This document shows, in pieces, positions 46,670 to 59,667 of a stretch of 64,000 bases of DNA (position 1 is its first letter; the number at the start of each line of letters is the position of its first letter). This DNA comes from Cryptomeria japonica (lineage: Eukaryota > Streptophyta > Pinopsida > Cupressales > Cupressaceae). Position numbers and translations under genes: made by a program. Location of the stretch: assembly GCF_030272615.1 (NCBI RefSeq), contig NC_081407.1, positions 441,775,213-441,839,212 of the forward strand, written 5' to 3'. The notes beneath the pieces are model-generated. The model did no database searches, was not told where the DNA came from, and worked only from the letters and a program-made list of their open reading frames with translations.

Positions 46670-46897
46670 CATTGATGGCAATATACAAAGATATCTCTCT
46701 GCTTCACTTCTTCTCCCCAATTTCTGTAGATATCTTCTCTGCTTCTCTTCTTCTCCCCCTTTGACAACAATGCCAAAGTGGAGGCATAAGCTACCCTGTT
46801 CCATTATGTTGCTCCCCCTGAGGAGTAGCATCCTTCAACACATCAATCCAAAAAAAAATTGACTATGTAATACCTGACTGATGTGCAACATATACCT
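46670..46897 (-). other. Element C 3' non-coding segment
   Basis: About 230 bp. The minus strand contains another purine tract, TCAAAGGGGGAGAAG, near 46752-46766, and a shorter CAGGGGGAGC near 46812-46821. Confidence 0.75.
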
Positions 46898-49800
46898 TTA
46901 GTTGACCTCCTGAAGGGGCACCACCCCTAATTCACCTCTTAAGTACATAAATGTAGCCTTTGGGAGAGGCTTGGTGAATATGTTTGCTAATTGCTCCTTA
47001 CTCAAAACATGTTCCTGTGCAATCTCTTTGTTCTAAACCTTCTCCCTCAAGAAATTATACTTAAGCTCAAAGTGCTTGGTTCTAGAATGTTAAACTGGAT
47101 TCTTGGAGATGTTAATTGCACTAGTATTGTCACAAAATATACTTACCAGTTCAGATACAAGAACTTTAAAGCCATTTAAAACATGCTTCATCCAAATTGA
47201 TTGTGTGCAATTCATAAAAGCTGCAACATACTCTGCTTCCGGTGTAGACTGAGAGATACAACTCTGCTTCTTACTCATCCATGAGACCAGTCTACCACTG
47301 AGAAAGAAAGCACCACCAGTTGTGCTCTTCTAGTTATCCACATTACCTACCCAATCAGCATTTGTGAACACTTTCAGGTTAAAATCATTATTGTATGGAT
47401 ACCATAACCCATAGTCAATATTTCCCTTTAGATATCTAAGAATCTGCTTGACTGCTACCAAGTGGGATTCTCTAGGGCTTTGCTAAAACTGAGTGGTAAT
47501 ACCCACTGTATGTGCAATGTCCGATCTGCTATGCACTACATAATGCAACTTACCAATCATTGATCGGTATTCCTTCTCATTAACCAATGCTGAGTCATCC
47601 TCTTTGGATAGTTTACAACCGGTCACCATCGGTGTACCAATCAGTTTGTTATCTTCCATGCCAAAGGTCTTCAATGCCTCTTTGAAATACTTGGACTAAG
47701 TGATAAAGATTCCATCTTTCATCTGCTAAATCTGCAGTCCAATGAAGAACTTAATCTCCCCTATGAGTGACATCTCAAACTCTTTCTTCATCTCATCTGC
47801 AAACTCATGACTCATCTTGTCATCTCCACCAAAGATAATGTCATCAACAAATACCTCACAAATCAGGATCTGATCTCCTTCAGACTTCAATTGTTATCTT
47901 CGCTTGTTCTCTCAAATCCAATCTTCATAAGATGGGAGTGCAAGCGTTCATACCATGCTCTAGATGCCTGCTTTAGACCATATAAGGCTTTATGTAGCCT
48001 ACACACCATGTCACTATCTTCAAATAAGGCAAACCCATTTGGTTGCTCTATATACACCTCCTCTTCAAGTACACCATTTAGGAATGCAGATTTTACATCC
48101 ATTTGATATACTTTGAATCCTTTAAAAACTGCATATGCAAGAAGCATACGAACTCCTTCCAATCTGGCTACAAGAGCAAAGGTTTCTCCGTAGTCTTCTC
48201 CTTCTTCTTGGGCATATCCTTTACACACCAATCTAGCTTTGTTTCTGATCACTATGCCATCCTCATTCAGCTTATTTCTAAAAACCCATTTGGTACCAAT
48301 GACATTTTTATGCTCTAGTCTGGGTACCAAAGACCATGTACCATTTTTCTCTATCTGGTCATGTTCCTCTTCCATTGCCTTGATCCATTCTTCATCTTTA
48401 TGTGCCTCTTTGAATGATTTGGGCTCAAATTCAGAGATCATACATGAGTTTTCTCTGACCTTTCTTCTTGTAAGAATTCCTGCATCCTTATCTCCTATGA
48501 TCTGCTTAGGATCATGATTCATCTTGACATACCGAGGAATGGTCTTAATAGATTCCTCTTGCTTTTCTTCCTCAGCCTCATCTCCATCAGTATCAACATC
48601 TGTATCCACCGGTGTAGGAACATTGTTATTGGTACTTGGTTGACTGGCAACCAGTTCCCAGAAGGTTACAACCAGTTCATTTACTGCTTGCTCACTATCG
48701 GTTTCCTCAGTTTTCTCAGAGGTTTCATCAACTCTTACATTGATGTTTTCCATAATTCTCAGAGTCCTATTATTAAAACACTTGAGAGCTTTTCTCTTGG
48801 TGGAATACCCTAGGAATATTCCCTAATCACATTTCGCATCAAATTTGCTCTGGTGTTCACTCCTCTTGATGTAACATTTGCTACCAAACACTCTAAAGTA
48901 GCTAACCACGGGTGTCTTACTTGTCCAATACTCATAAGGAGTTTTATCCTTACCTTTCTTGATGAGTACCTGGTTCATTGTGTAGACTGCAGTGCTCACC
49001 GCTTCTCTCCAAAAGATGTGAGCAACCTTTCCTTGAATCAGCATTGTTCTTGCTGCTTCAACCACAGTCCAATTATTCCTCTCTACTAGGCCATTCTATT
49101 ATGGAGTGTGAGTGGTAGATAGTTGCCTCTTGATGCCATGTTCTTCACAGTACTTGTTGAATTCACCAGAAGTGAATTCCCCTCCTTGATCAGTTCTCAG
49201 GCACTTGATCCTTTTACTGCTTTCCTTCTCCACTAATGCTCTAAAAGCTTTGAACTTTGCAAAAGCTTCAGACTTATCTTTCAAGAATGTGACCCACATC
49301 ATTCTTGAGTAGTCATCTGTAAGAATCATAAAATACCTATCTCCCTGCACACTCCTAGTTTTCGTAGGACCACACAAATCAGTATGCACAAGATCAAGTA
49401 AATTGTCAGTAGTGAAAGGTTTACCTTTAAAGGTTGAGGAACACATTTTCCCCAGTTGACACTCTCTGCACAAGGTATTTTCTAGTTTGCTCAGCACCGG
49501 CAACCCTCTAACTACCTTGAGCTTACTGGCCTTCACAATGTTATCAAGGTTTACATGGCAGAGTCTCCTATGCCATATCCAGCTATCATCAAATTTATCC
49601 ATAAGACATGTACTTACATTTGCATTCAGTTGAAATAGGTTACCTTTGGTCTACATACCGGTGGCCACCAATTCACCATTCTTTCCTTTGATTCTGCACA
49701 CTCCATTCTTGAATTCCAGAGTGAGACCACTATCATTAAGCTAGGCAACACACAGAAGGTTGTGTCTGAGACCATCAACCCAATACACATTGTCAGCACT

Positions 49801-50987
49801 ACTCTTTCCATTCAGAGAGATGGACCCGTTTCCTTTGACCATACATGGTGCATCATTACCAAAGCGAACCACACCACCATCATACTCTTCCAAGGATAGA
49901 AACTTGCTCCAGTCACCAGTCATATGGTGAGAATAGCCACTATCAATAATCCACTCATTGGTATTATCAAAGCTGGAGACAAGAGCCTTCTTGTCTAACA
50001 CATCTTCCTTGATAGCAACAAACACAATATCTTCATTTTCTTCATCTTCTAATTCCTCATCTGTGACACCTTCATCAACTGCCACAAAATAGTTTCTTCG
50101 GTTTCCTCCTTTAAATTTATTGAACCTTTCTAGTTTCTCCTTGTTTTCACCATTAGGATAGTTTACAACAATATGTCCTATTTGGTTACAAGAAAAGCAT
50201 TTCAAAGGGAGCTTACCTCTGTATTTGCCGGTTCCTTTAGGAAGTTTCCTGGCAAGAAGAGCTTCAAATGCCATCAAAATCTCCTCATCATCCATTTCTC
50301 TGCCCTGTCTTGGTTCACCACTAGTGCTAGCTTCTTTTCCTTTTCTGGATGGTATAGCAGAAGCTTTAAAAGTTGATTCAGTCTTTTGAACACTGCCATC
50401 AAAACTATTTAGCTCATAGGCTATCAACTTTGCAATGATGGAGTCTAGGGATACCTTAGTGTTGTCTATTGATCTCAACTCCTGAATAGCGGCAACCCTT
50501 ATTGTATAGACCATAATAAGGATCTCAAAACTTTTCTTACCACAATGGAATCTTCCATTTTACCACCTGCACTCTTGATATCTCTGACAACAGTTTTGAT
50601 TCTTATTCCATACTATTGAATGGTCTCACTTTCAACCATCCGTGTGTCTTCAAACTTCCCTCTAAGGCTTTCTTCCTTAGCTTGTTTTACATGCTCATCA
50701 CCACCATAGATATTTTCAAGAGTATCCCATACTTCTTTGGGATTAAATTTATCTTGGACATCAATAAACTCAATGTCAGGTAAACTACTAATTAGGGCTT
50801 CCATGACTTGCCCATTCTCCTGCATCTCTCTCTTTTGGTCATCAGTGAGAGTACCAGTAGGGGTAACATAAGCATTCTCAACATAGCTCCAGTGTTGAGC
50901 ACCCATGCTTCTGATGTATATCTTCATTCTGTCTTTCCATATACTAAAATTATCTCTGTTGAACTTTGGACCTTCCCTCTTCATCAT
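46898..50987 (-). pseudogene. gag-pol: Element C gag-pol polyprotein (degenerate)
   Basis: ATG 50987 (MMKREGPKFNRDNFSIWKDR) opens a UBN2-type Gag with one TAG and a frame break near 50520; its knuckle CFSCNQIGHIVVNY lacks the last Cys. The long frame 50514-49741 ends in protease DSGYSHHMTG (intact Asp). Pre-integrase HHCC is intact (WHRRLCH, CRECQLG). Integrase has HTDLCGP and TDQGGEF; the third motif follows two stops (NGLVE). RT keeps [11 protein letters not shown] and, after a frame break near 47885, FVDDIIFGG. RNase H follows and ends near 46898. About ten stops plus a few indels. Confidence 0.92.
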
Positions 50988-51044
50988 TAGACTGGGAACT
51001 TTTCCTCAAGCGGTTAAGCTTATAACACAGAGGACCTGGAGGAT

Positions 51045-51056
51045 GCTCTAATACCA
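51045..51056 (-). other. Element C primer-binding site
   Basis: The minus strand reads TGGTATTAGAGC, 2 bp from the 5' LTR. Confidence 0.9.
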
Positions 51057-51058
51057 AT

Positions 51059-52544
51059 TGATAACTCAATGATGAACGGATAGTACCAAACCGGTACTGA
51101 GAAGGGGGGGTGAATCAGTACAGGCAACAACACAATCCTAAATTGGTTTCTTAGCAGACTCTGTGCTTTGGTAGACAAACAGTAACACCGGTCTTAAACA
51201 GAGTACAACTGACAAAACCCAGAATAACTGAGACAAGCATAAACTGGTTAGACACTTATCTTTTCATACAAACTAATACTTCATTTCCATTTCACCCTAG
51301 TGCATGAATAGGTAATCTATCATCAAAAGATATATAAACAGCTAGATCAACATGATTTACCTTCAGACACAAATCACTCAAACCATCACATGAATAACAC
51401 CACACATGACACATATATTTTTCACGTGGAAACCCAACTGAGAAAAACCACAGTGGGGATGAATACCCACAAGCTATTTTTGAACTCTTTAGAAGTCCGC
51501 TCCGTTAGGAGCCTTGTCTAGTTAAAGACTGATACAATAGGTTCTGTTAGGAATTGATCCTGTTAGGGATCACCCAGTTAAGGGATGGCTAGAATATCCG
51601 GTTAAGGGTTAAACCCTGTTAAAAAGTTACCTTGTTAGAGGATTTCAAGAACTCAATGGTTTTGAGTCACCCTGTTAAAGGATTTACAGTAAGCTAGTTA
51701 AACCTACCCTGTTAAGGGATTTCCCAATTGTTGAAGTGGTTAGAGATCAATAGGTATTACAATGATCTGGTAAGAGCACTCAATGCCAATGCAAATCCAC
51801 TTTAGCTCCTCTTCACCTTCTGCACTTACACTCTACAGGTATCACTTCTCTCTTCTGGTCTAGCAAGAATCATGTATATCTTCACTTGGATACACACACA
51901 CAACTTTTGCCAACAACCTCAGAAAGAAACACAACATTGACCTTATAGGAAATAGATAGGTCAGTAGCATAAATCATAAACCCTAAACCTGATAGGTTAA
52001 GCAATTCAAACGGTTCAATCCTGACTATTGAGCATATTGCATTAAATGCAACAGTCTTGAACCAATCTCAAGACGTTCTCCATCGTTCGTTTTCCAGCGC
52101 TTTCATGGCGGCTGATAACCCATCACACATTTTCACCATTTACAAACTTCACACATTCCCAAGGTAGATAGGAACACTCTCCTTCACGCGCACAAGGCTG
52201 ACGTGGCAACATGATTTGTTCTTCATTATACTGCTAACTCATTATACAAAGTCACCGATTGAGTCACACAGGCTTGAGGCACTTCAACCGAGAACCCTAA
52301 AGTTGAGACTACCAACCGGTAGTCATACAAAGCTTCCATGTGCTGGTTCCCATAACCACATGCCAGTTCACCTTAACCCAACACACCACTTCACTTTGGC
52401 ACATATATCGGTTCATAGTGTTATACCAGTTCTCACATATACCGGTTCTTGGTAACATACTAGTTCTCTCTTCTTCAGTATATTGACATCAATGACAACA
52501 TACAATGTCATCATGTCCTCATACCAGTTCACATAATGCCAACA
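51059..52544 (-). repeat. Element C 5' LTR
   Basis: 1486 bp, pairing with 45159-46655. By eye about 16 differences in the first 160 bp, mostly C/T and A/G. The CCCTGTTAAGGG-like array is at 51502-51722. Confidence 0.95.
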
Positions 52545-52549
52545 AAGTG
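52545..52549. repeat. Element C target-site duplication, right copy (AAGTG)
   Basis: Exact match to 45154-45158. Confidence 0.95.
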
Positions 52550-55500
52550 ATGACTCTAAGGATGAACCGGCAGCAGACTCTGCTAGTGGATCCGACAATG
52601 GAAAGGAATGGGTGTTCTATGCTTTAAAGGAAGATGAATCGAAACCGACTATCTTGAATGAATAAAAGTCCATGGCAGCAAAAGTTGAAGACAAGGATGA
52701 ATGGGTAATTGGCAGTGGATACTCGCATCATATGACTGGAGATAAAAGGAAATTTTTGTCCCTACAAGAATACAATGGTGATCAAGTCAAATTTGGAGAT
52801 GACAAAGCATGTATGATCAAAGGTAGAGGTATTATTTCTCTGGATGGCAAGCATAATACTAATAATGTCTATTATTTAGAAGGTTTAAGGCATAATCTTT
52901 TGAGTGTTGGTCAATTGATGGACAAGGGTTTCCAGCTTCAGTTTAAAGATAAAAAATGCAAAATCATTAACAAAACTTGTTTGGAGATTGAAACTGGTAC
53001 TCAGACTGGAGGTAATATCTTTCACTTGAATACTAGTAATAAGACATGTTTTATTGTTCATATTAATGAGAGTTGGCTATGGCATAAGAGGTTGTGTCAT
53101 GTCAATTTTGATTGTATTATTAAGATCAGTTCAACTAAGGTAGTTAGAGATATACCTAAGATTATGAAGCCTCATAATCCGGTATGTAAGGAATGTCAAT
53201 TGGGAAAGCAAGGTAGAACTTCTTTTAAGAGTATACATGGTAAATCTAATGATGTACTTGATTTCATTCACACTGACTTATGTGGTCCTGCAAGGACTAG
53301 AAGCTTTGAAGGTGATATGTATTTCATGCTGATTATTGATGACTATTCTAGAACGATGTGGGTGACTTTTCTTAGGGAGAAGTCTGAAGCCTTTGAGAAA
53401 TTCAAGATCTTAAAAAGTAGAGGTTGAAATAGAAACTAGATTAAAAATGAACTGTCTAAGATCAGATCAAGACGGTGAGTTCACTTCTCATGAATTTAAC
53501 AGTTATTATGAGACAAATGGAATTACGAGATAGTTATCTACACCTAGGACTCCTCAATAGAATGGAGTGGTGGAAAGGAAGAACATAACCATTTTGGATG
53601 CAGCAAGAACTATGATGATATAAGTCAAATTGCCTCACATCTACTGGAGAGAAGCAGTGAGTACAATAGTCTACACATTCAACAGAGTTCACTTCAAAGG
53701 TGAAACCGGTAAGACCCCTTATGAATTATGGTTTGGACATACACCTATTGTTAAATATTTCAAAAATTTTGGAAGTAAATTTTATATCAAAAGGGATGAT
53801 TCAATTGGGAAGTTTGATCCTAGATGTGATGAAGGGATATTTCTTGGTTATTCAATTCAAAGCAAAGCATATAGATGTTATAATAAAAGATTACAAAAAA
53901 TTGTGGAGAGCACTAATGTGAAAGTGGATGAGCAATACAAAAATCAATCTATATCATATGATAGGGAACCGGTAGTGGAATTGATCATAAGTGAACTGGC
54001 AATGCCTCAATCGGTACATGAAATTGAGACAGTTACACCAGTACAATCAAAAAATTCAATTGTGACTAATTATCAAAATAGTAAAACTGAAGTTCATAAG
54101 ACAATAAGGTATGTACGATTAAATCATTTTGAAGATCAAATCATTGGAGATAGGAACAAGGGAGTTATGACAAGAAGAAGACTGGAAAATGAAGAGGTAT
54201 GTCTTATTTCTCAAATTGAACTGGCATCTATTATTGAAGCTTGTAAAGATAAACATTGGTTAAAAGTTATGGAAGATGAATTAGATCAGATAGAAAAGAA
54301 TAAGACTTGGAGTTTAGTTCTCCAGCATAAAAATAAGAATGTTATTGGAACTAAATGGGTTCTTAGGAATAAACTGAATGAGGATGGTCAAGTTGTAAGA
54401 AACAAGCCTAGATTGGTTTGTAAAGGATATTCTCAAATGGAAGGAATTGATTATGTGAGACATTTGCACCTGTAGCTAGAATTGAAGTTGTTAGACTATT
54501 TCTTGCCTATGCAGATTATAAGAACTATAAGGTCTATCAAATGGATGTTAAATGTGCATTTTTTAATGGTGAACTTGAGGAAGAAGTATAAATTGAGAAA
54601 CTAGATGGATTTTCATTGATAGATGATAAAGATATGGTTTTCAAATTGAAGAAAGCTTTATATGGATTGAAACAAGCTCCTAGAGCTTGGTATGAAAGGT
54701 TGGATAAATATCTTTTGAAGCTTGGTTTTACTAAAGGCAATGTTGATATTAATTTATATTATAAGATCATTGATGATGATATTTTGATTATTGAAGTATT
54801 CGTTGATGATATCATTTTTGGAGGAGAAGATAAATTATGCATGGAATTTTCTAAAAATATGAAGAATGATTTTGAAATGTCCATGATTGGTGAGATGAGA
54901 TTTTTCTTAGGTTTGCAGATTACTCAAACTAACAAAGGAATTTTTATCTGTCAAACTAAGTATCTAAGGGAACTGTTGAAGAATTTTGGTATGGATAATT
55001 CCAAACTAGTAAGTACTCCTATGGTGACAAGTGAGAAATTATCTATCAAGGATACATCTACACCAGTAAATCTGACAAGGTATAATTCTATGATTGGTGG
55101 CTTGTTTTATCTAACTCAGACTAGACCGAATATTATGAATGTAGTAAGTATTGTTTCAAGATATCAAAGTAATCCTAAAGAAAATTATGAATGTGCAATA
55201 AAGAGGATATTCTGGTATTTGCAAGGAACAATAGAATATGGCTTGTGGTATTCTAGAGATGATGACTTCACTTTATGTGCATATACAGATTTAAATTGGG
55301 CAGGAGATACTGATGAAGGGAAGAACACTTCTGGTGGAGCTTTCTTTCCTGGAAAGAAACTGGTTTCATGGATTAGCAAAAAACAGTCATGCATTTCTTT
55401 ATCTACTGCAGAAGTTGAATATGTTGTAGCAACAGTTAATTGCACTCAAGTCTTATGGATGAAGCAAATGTTGAAGGATATCAAGGTAAATTGTAGTGAA

Positions 55501-55752
55501 CCAGTAGTTATCTACTGTGATAACTCAACATCTATTGACATGTCTAAGAATCTAGTATTTCACTCTAAGACTAAGCATATATCAATAAAGTATAACTTTC
55601 TGAAGGACAAGGTATAAGGAAAGAAAGTCAAATTGGTTTATGTGAACACTAAAGAGCAGATTGCAGATATATTCACTAAACCGGTGTCTAAGGAATCATT
55701 TGAGTATTTGAGAGACAAGTTAGGGGTTTCCACCCCTCCGGCAGAGACTTAA
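52550..55752 (+). pseudogene. pol: Element B pol: protease, integrase, RT, RNase H
   Basis: It continues B's frame after C (SKDEPAADSASGSDNGKEW). The protease site is VIGSGYSHHMTG, so the catalytic Asp is Gly. Pre-integrase HHCC is intact (WHKRLCH, CKECQLG). Integrase has HTDLCGP, SDQDGEF and, after two stops, NGVVE; a 1 bp shift lies near 53416. A second shift lies near 54456 and a TAA near 54588. RT has [11 protein letters not shown] and FVDDIIFGG. RNase H continues (WAGDTDEGKN, ISKKQSC) with a TAA at 55615-55617, and the protein ends TPPAET at 55752. Confidence 0.93.
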
Positions 55753-56097
55753 TTGATGCAGTTTGGCATCAGTCTGGCATGCATTATCAAAGATATTATT
55801 CATTCCGGCACTGATGAGTGGTGCTACTACTCAGGGGGAGTAGTCAGCTTTGAGATTCTAAGGTTTATATTCTTTCTTTGATATTTTTGTCAAATTTATG
55901 GCATTGATGTCAAAGGGGGAGAGATAGTGATGTGAAAAATAAATTCAAAACTTTACAGAGATATTATTCACAGGGGAAGAGTTATTAATATTCAAGAGAT
56001 TGTTGGTTGTCTTCCACAGGGGGAGACTTGTTTGGCATTTCTTGGTACTTAGATGTTTTTCACATCTAGTGTTGCCATAAATGCCAAAGGGGGAGAT
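55753..56097 (+). other. Element B 3' non-coding segment with polypurine tract
   Basis: Purine tracts in the same orientation: CTCAGGGGGAGTAG near 55831, TCAAAGGGGGAGAGA near 55909, CACAGGGGGAGAC near 56015, and the terminal CCAAAGGGGGAGATT at 56084-56098 next to the LTR. Confidence 0.85.
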
Positions 56098-57317
56098 TGT
56101 TGGCAATATGGATGAATTGATTATGTGTTGCATTGATTTTTTGTCATTGATGTCAACACTAGATGATATGGTTAGTTACCAGTAGAAGATCTAGTGTTAT
56201 TGACAGAAGAGACTATCTGTTGGACACTTCCAGCATGTTTGGATCAATGAAGTATGTTTGATTTTATGTGTTACATTCTTCTGGAGCAGGTTTTGGTCAG
56301 TTGGTATTGACTTGGTAATCAGATGCTATCACACACTCTTGTAAACTCTTACCGGCATGGGTTTAAGGTTTAACCGACGGAGCTTTCCCTGAGAAATCTT
56401 GACAAGATGCATAAGTGGTGTTGGTGCGGCTTCTAGATGGATTTCATGATGTTGAAGGTGTTCTTTAACTGTGCCTCAACTGATTGAAGATATTGCATTG
56501 GCGTGGTGGACCCAGATTAGGTCTGGTACCTATCTAGGTTATGGACCGCTATCATGTTAACATGTTCTCTACACGTTACCGGGATGATTTATGGATTGGT
56601 TATTATTGTTTTGGTCTTAAGCCAACATGGCATATCATTGTAATATGGATGTATGTAAATATCTTATTGTAATATCTTTTAGGTGGCCGACCTAATTGGT
56701 TTAGGCCTTAAGGTTGGTATGAATTGATGTAAGATCTCATTGTAGATTATATATTTGTGGTCGTGGAATGTAATATCATATGCAAAGGAGATTTGGTCGA
56801 TCATAGGTGATCGAATTGAGATTAAGGAAGAGGTTAAATCTCTTTGATATTGAGCTTAACTGGGACTTTAATCAGGCATGGTAGATGCTATCTCTGGCAG
56901 TTCATTATTCTGGATTGTTGTCCATTTATCTTGAGGTGGTTATAGCCTCTCTGTAGTCAGTGAGACTCTTTTGTAATGAGAAGTATGCTCTAGGAAGTGT
57001 GCCTTCCTTCATGTGGAGGCCCCTTATTGTGTCACATACTTTCTGCAGAAGTATCATCTGACTGTGGGTAGGCTTCCCACCGTGGTTTTTCCCTTTCTAG
57101 GTTTTCCATGTACAAATCATGGTGTTATGTGGTATGGTTGCATTGTGTTGATTATCTAATTTATTGTTAAGTTGTATTGTTTATCGGTGTCTATTTATTC
57201 CAGTACTTAATGTTTATGTGATCTGATTAAAGGTTATTAAGTGGTTTAATTGATATAATTTGTTAACAACTGATTCACCCCCCCCCCCCTTTTAGTTGTT
57301 CACCGGTTATCCTAACA
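56098..57317 (+). repeat. Element B 3' LTR
   Basis: 1220 bp, TGTTGGCAATATGG to TTATCCTAACA, pairing with 42879-44102. It holds TTGTCATTGATGTCAACAC and a U5 C-run at about 57278-57289. Confidence 0.95.
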
Positions 57318-57322
57318 AATGC
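57318..57322. repeat. Element B target-site duplication, right copy (AATGC)
   Basis: One base different from 42874-42878; element A coding resumes here. Confidence 0.85.
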
Positions 57323-59233
57323 TCCATCAAGAGAGATGACAATAGTTTATGTGGTTTTCACTCTAGGAGTGATGAAGATATTTTCTTGGGTTACTCTACT
57401 CACAAAAAGTCATACAAATGCTACAATAAAGACTGAGAAGAGTCATTGAGAGTGTGCATGTAAGAATTGATGAAGATTTACATAAAGGAAGACAAACACA
57501 AGTAAACTGGTATGATGATTCATGTGATGAAGATGAAGTTTAGTCAGAAAGTGAATCAGGAGAAACACCCAACAAGACCCCTAACAGATATGTGTAGAAA
57601 AATCACTCGAAAGAGCAAATTATAGGAAATAAAAGTGACGGTGTACAAACAAGAAGAAGAATTGCCTAGAACAATGAAAAAGTGAATTTCTGCCTCATGA
57701 CTGAAATGGAATCCAAGACATTCAATGAGGCCAACAAAAGTGACAAATGGATGGATGCTATGGAAGAAGAGCTACAGCAGATTGAAAAGAACAAGACTTG
57801 GGAATTAGTTCCTAGACCAGCAGATAAAAATATTATTGGTACTAAATGGGTCTACCGGAACAAGATGAATGAAGAAGGTAAGGTTGTCAGGCATAAAGCA
57901 AGGTTAGTGTACAAAGGGTTTTCACAAGTAGAAGGAATTGATTTTGAAGAAACATTTGCACCGGTTGCAAGACTTGAAGCTATTATAATGTTATTAGCAT
58001 TCTCTACCTTCAAAGGGTACAAGGTATATCAAATGGGCTTTAAGTCTGCCTTCTTGAATGGTAATTTGGAAGGAGAAGTCTACATAAAATAGCCAGAAGG
58101 TTTTTTGCTGCATCATGATGAAACTTTTGTGTGTCGATTGAAGAAAGCATTGTATGGTTTAAAGCATGCTCCAAGAGCATGGTATTCGTGATTGGATAAG
58201 TATCTTAAGGAGAAAGGTTTTAGAAAGGGAAGTGCAGATAGTAATCTGTACATCAAGGTAGATAGAAATCACTTGATTATTGTTGTTGTAAATGTGGATG
58301 ATATAATATTTGGAGGCAACAAGGATACCTTGTGTAAAGAATTTACTAATCAAATGCAATCAGAGTTTGAGATGTCAATGCTTGGAGAGCTGACATATTT
58401 TCTTGGTTTGCATATTTCATAGCAAGATAAAGGAATATTTATCTCTCAAATCAAGTATACTAGATATATGTTGAAGAAGTTTCATATTGAAGACATCAAA
58501 CCGGTAAGTACCCCCATGGTGAATGGATGAAAGTTGAGCAAGGTTGATGAGTCACCGGACTTGCATCAGACCCTGTATAGATTCATGATTGGTAGTCTCT
58601 TATACCTTACTGCCTCAAGACCGGATATAGTGTAGGCAATATTTATGGTGGAAAGATTTCAAGATGCACCTAAACAATCACATGAGAATGCAGTTAGAAG
58701 AATCTTCAGGTACCTACAAGGAACACTCAATTATGGCTTATGGTATCCAAAGCATACAGGCCTACACTGATGTTGATTGGGCAGGATGCATTGATGACTA
58801 GAAAAGCACAAGCGGTGGAGCATTATTTTTAGGTGAACAGTTAGTTTAATGGCACAACAAGAAGCAGGATTCAGTCTCCTTATCTACTACTGAGGCAAAA
58901 TATATTATTGTTGCTACACGTTCTTCTCAGGTGTTATGGATGAAGAAGACCCGCAGGGACATTTAGATAGAAATATATGACCCTATTTCAATCTGGCGTG
59001 ATAACTCAAGTGTAATCAACATTTCAAAGAACCCGGTTATGCACTCAAGGACAAAACACATTGCCATCAAATACCATTTCCTCAAATAGAAGGTTGCAGA
59101 GCAAGAAGTGAAGGTAGAATATGTTCCTACAAGTGAACAAGTTGCTAATATCTTCACAAAACCTCTACCAGTAAACACATTTGAATATCTAAGACACGAG
59201 TTAGGAGTTTTCCCACCTGCTTTATGCACTTAA
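57323..59233 (+). pseudogene. pol: Element A pol, right part: integrase end, RT, RNase H
   Basis: It begins with the copia integrase C-terminal motif region (IKRDDNS, DEDIFLGYST). RT runs from about 57700. Motif A reads QMGFKSAFLNG with Gly codon GGC at 58036-58038 where Asp is required, and the catalytic box is NVDDIIFGG, with Asn in place of the usual aromatic residue. RNase H shows DVDWAGCIDD, LSTTEAKYI and HIAIKYHFLK, and the end is LGVFPPALCT at 59233. About a dozen stops and one frame break near 58755 are present. The motif A loss makes this copy catalytically dead even without the stops. Confidence 0.9.
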
Positions 59234-59667
59234 ATGTGTATGGAGATTTGTGGTTCAGGGGGAGTTCACAACAATACCTTTTTTACTCTTGGACCATATG
59301 TTGGACACAGGGGGAGATTGGATGTTTTTGTGGCAGCACTGGCTAGTTTGAAGCTTTGGGAAGTTGTCTATTTAATTTGTTTATCTACCAAAGTCACCAT
59401 CAACTTGACTAGGAGAGTAACTTCACAGGGGGAGAATTGATGATCAATCCTCGTTTGTGAGTTTTATAGTTGTCTATTCAATTTGTCTATCTACAAAAGT
59501 CGCAATTGGCCTGTCGAGAGAAAGGGTAGAGTGGTTTGGCCTACCGGTAATTGTTGTCTGAGCCCTTTGTCATTGTCGTCAAAGGGGATGTTGTAAGCCC
59601 GGATTGTAGAGAAAGAGCATGTATTGTGAATAATATGTGTGTTGACATCAATGCCAAAGGGGGAGAT
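59234..59667 (+). other. Element A 3' non-coding segment with repeated purine tracts
   Basis: CAGGGGGAG-type tracts occur at about 59257 (TCAGGGGGAGTT), 59308 (CACAGGGGGAGATT) and 59427 (CACAGGGGGAGAATT), with a shorter TCAAAGGGGATG near 59579 and the terminal CCAAAGGGGGAGATT at 59654-59668. No envelope-like frame. Confidence 0.8.

Larger units (their letters stand above)
45159..52544 (-). mobile_element. C: full-length Ty1/copia retrotransposon, minus strand
   Basis: 7386 bp with 1497 and 1486 bp LTRs, primer site, gag-pol on the minus strand, polypurine tract and an exact AAGTG duplication in B's gag. It is the innermost and therefore latest of the three stacked copia insertions A, B and C. 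Its proteins are clearly different from Cop1/Cop2/B. Confidence 0.97.
42879..57317 (+). mobile_element. B: Ty1/copia retrotransposon, plus strand, split by C
   Basis: Own sequence is 42879-45158 plus 52545-57317, about 7.05 kb. LTRs are 42879-44102 and 56098-57317. Gag lies left of C; protease to RNase H lies right of it. The proteins are close to Cop1/Cop2, but the LTRs are largely different. Confidence 0.96.

Noticed and set aside
59234-59440. Envelope-like ORF after element A pol
   Set aside because: Only a 68-codon frame, cut by purine tracts; no signal peptide, membrane anchor or known envelope-like pattern.
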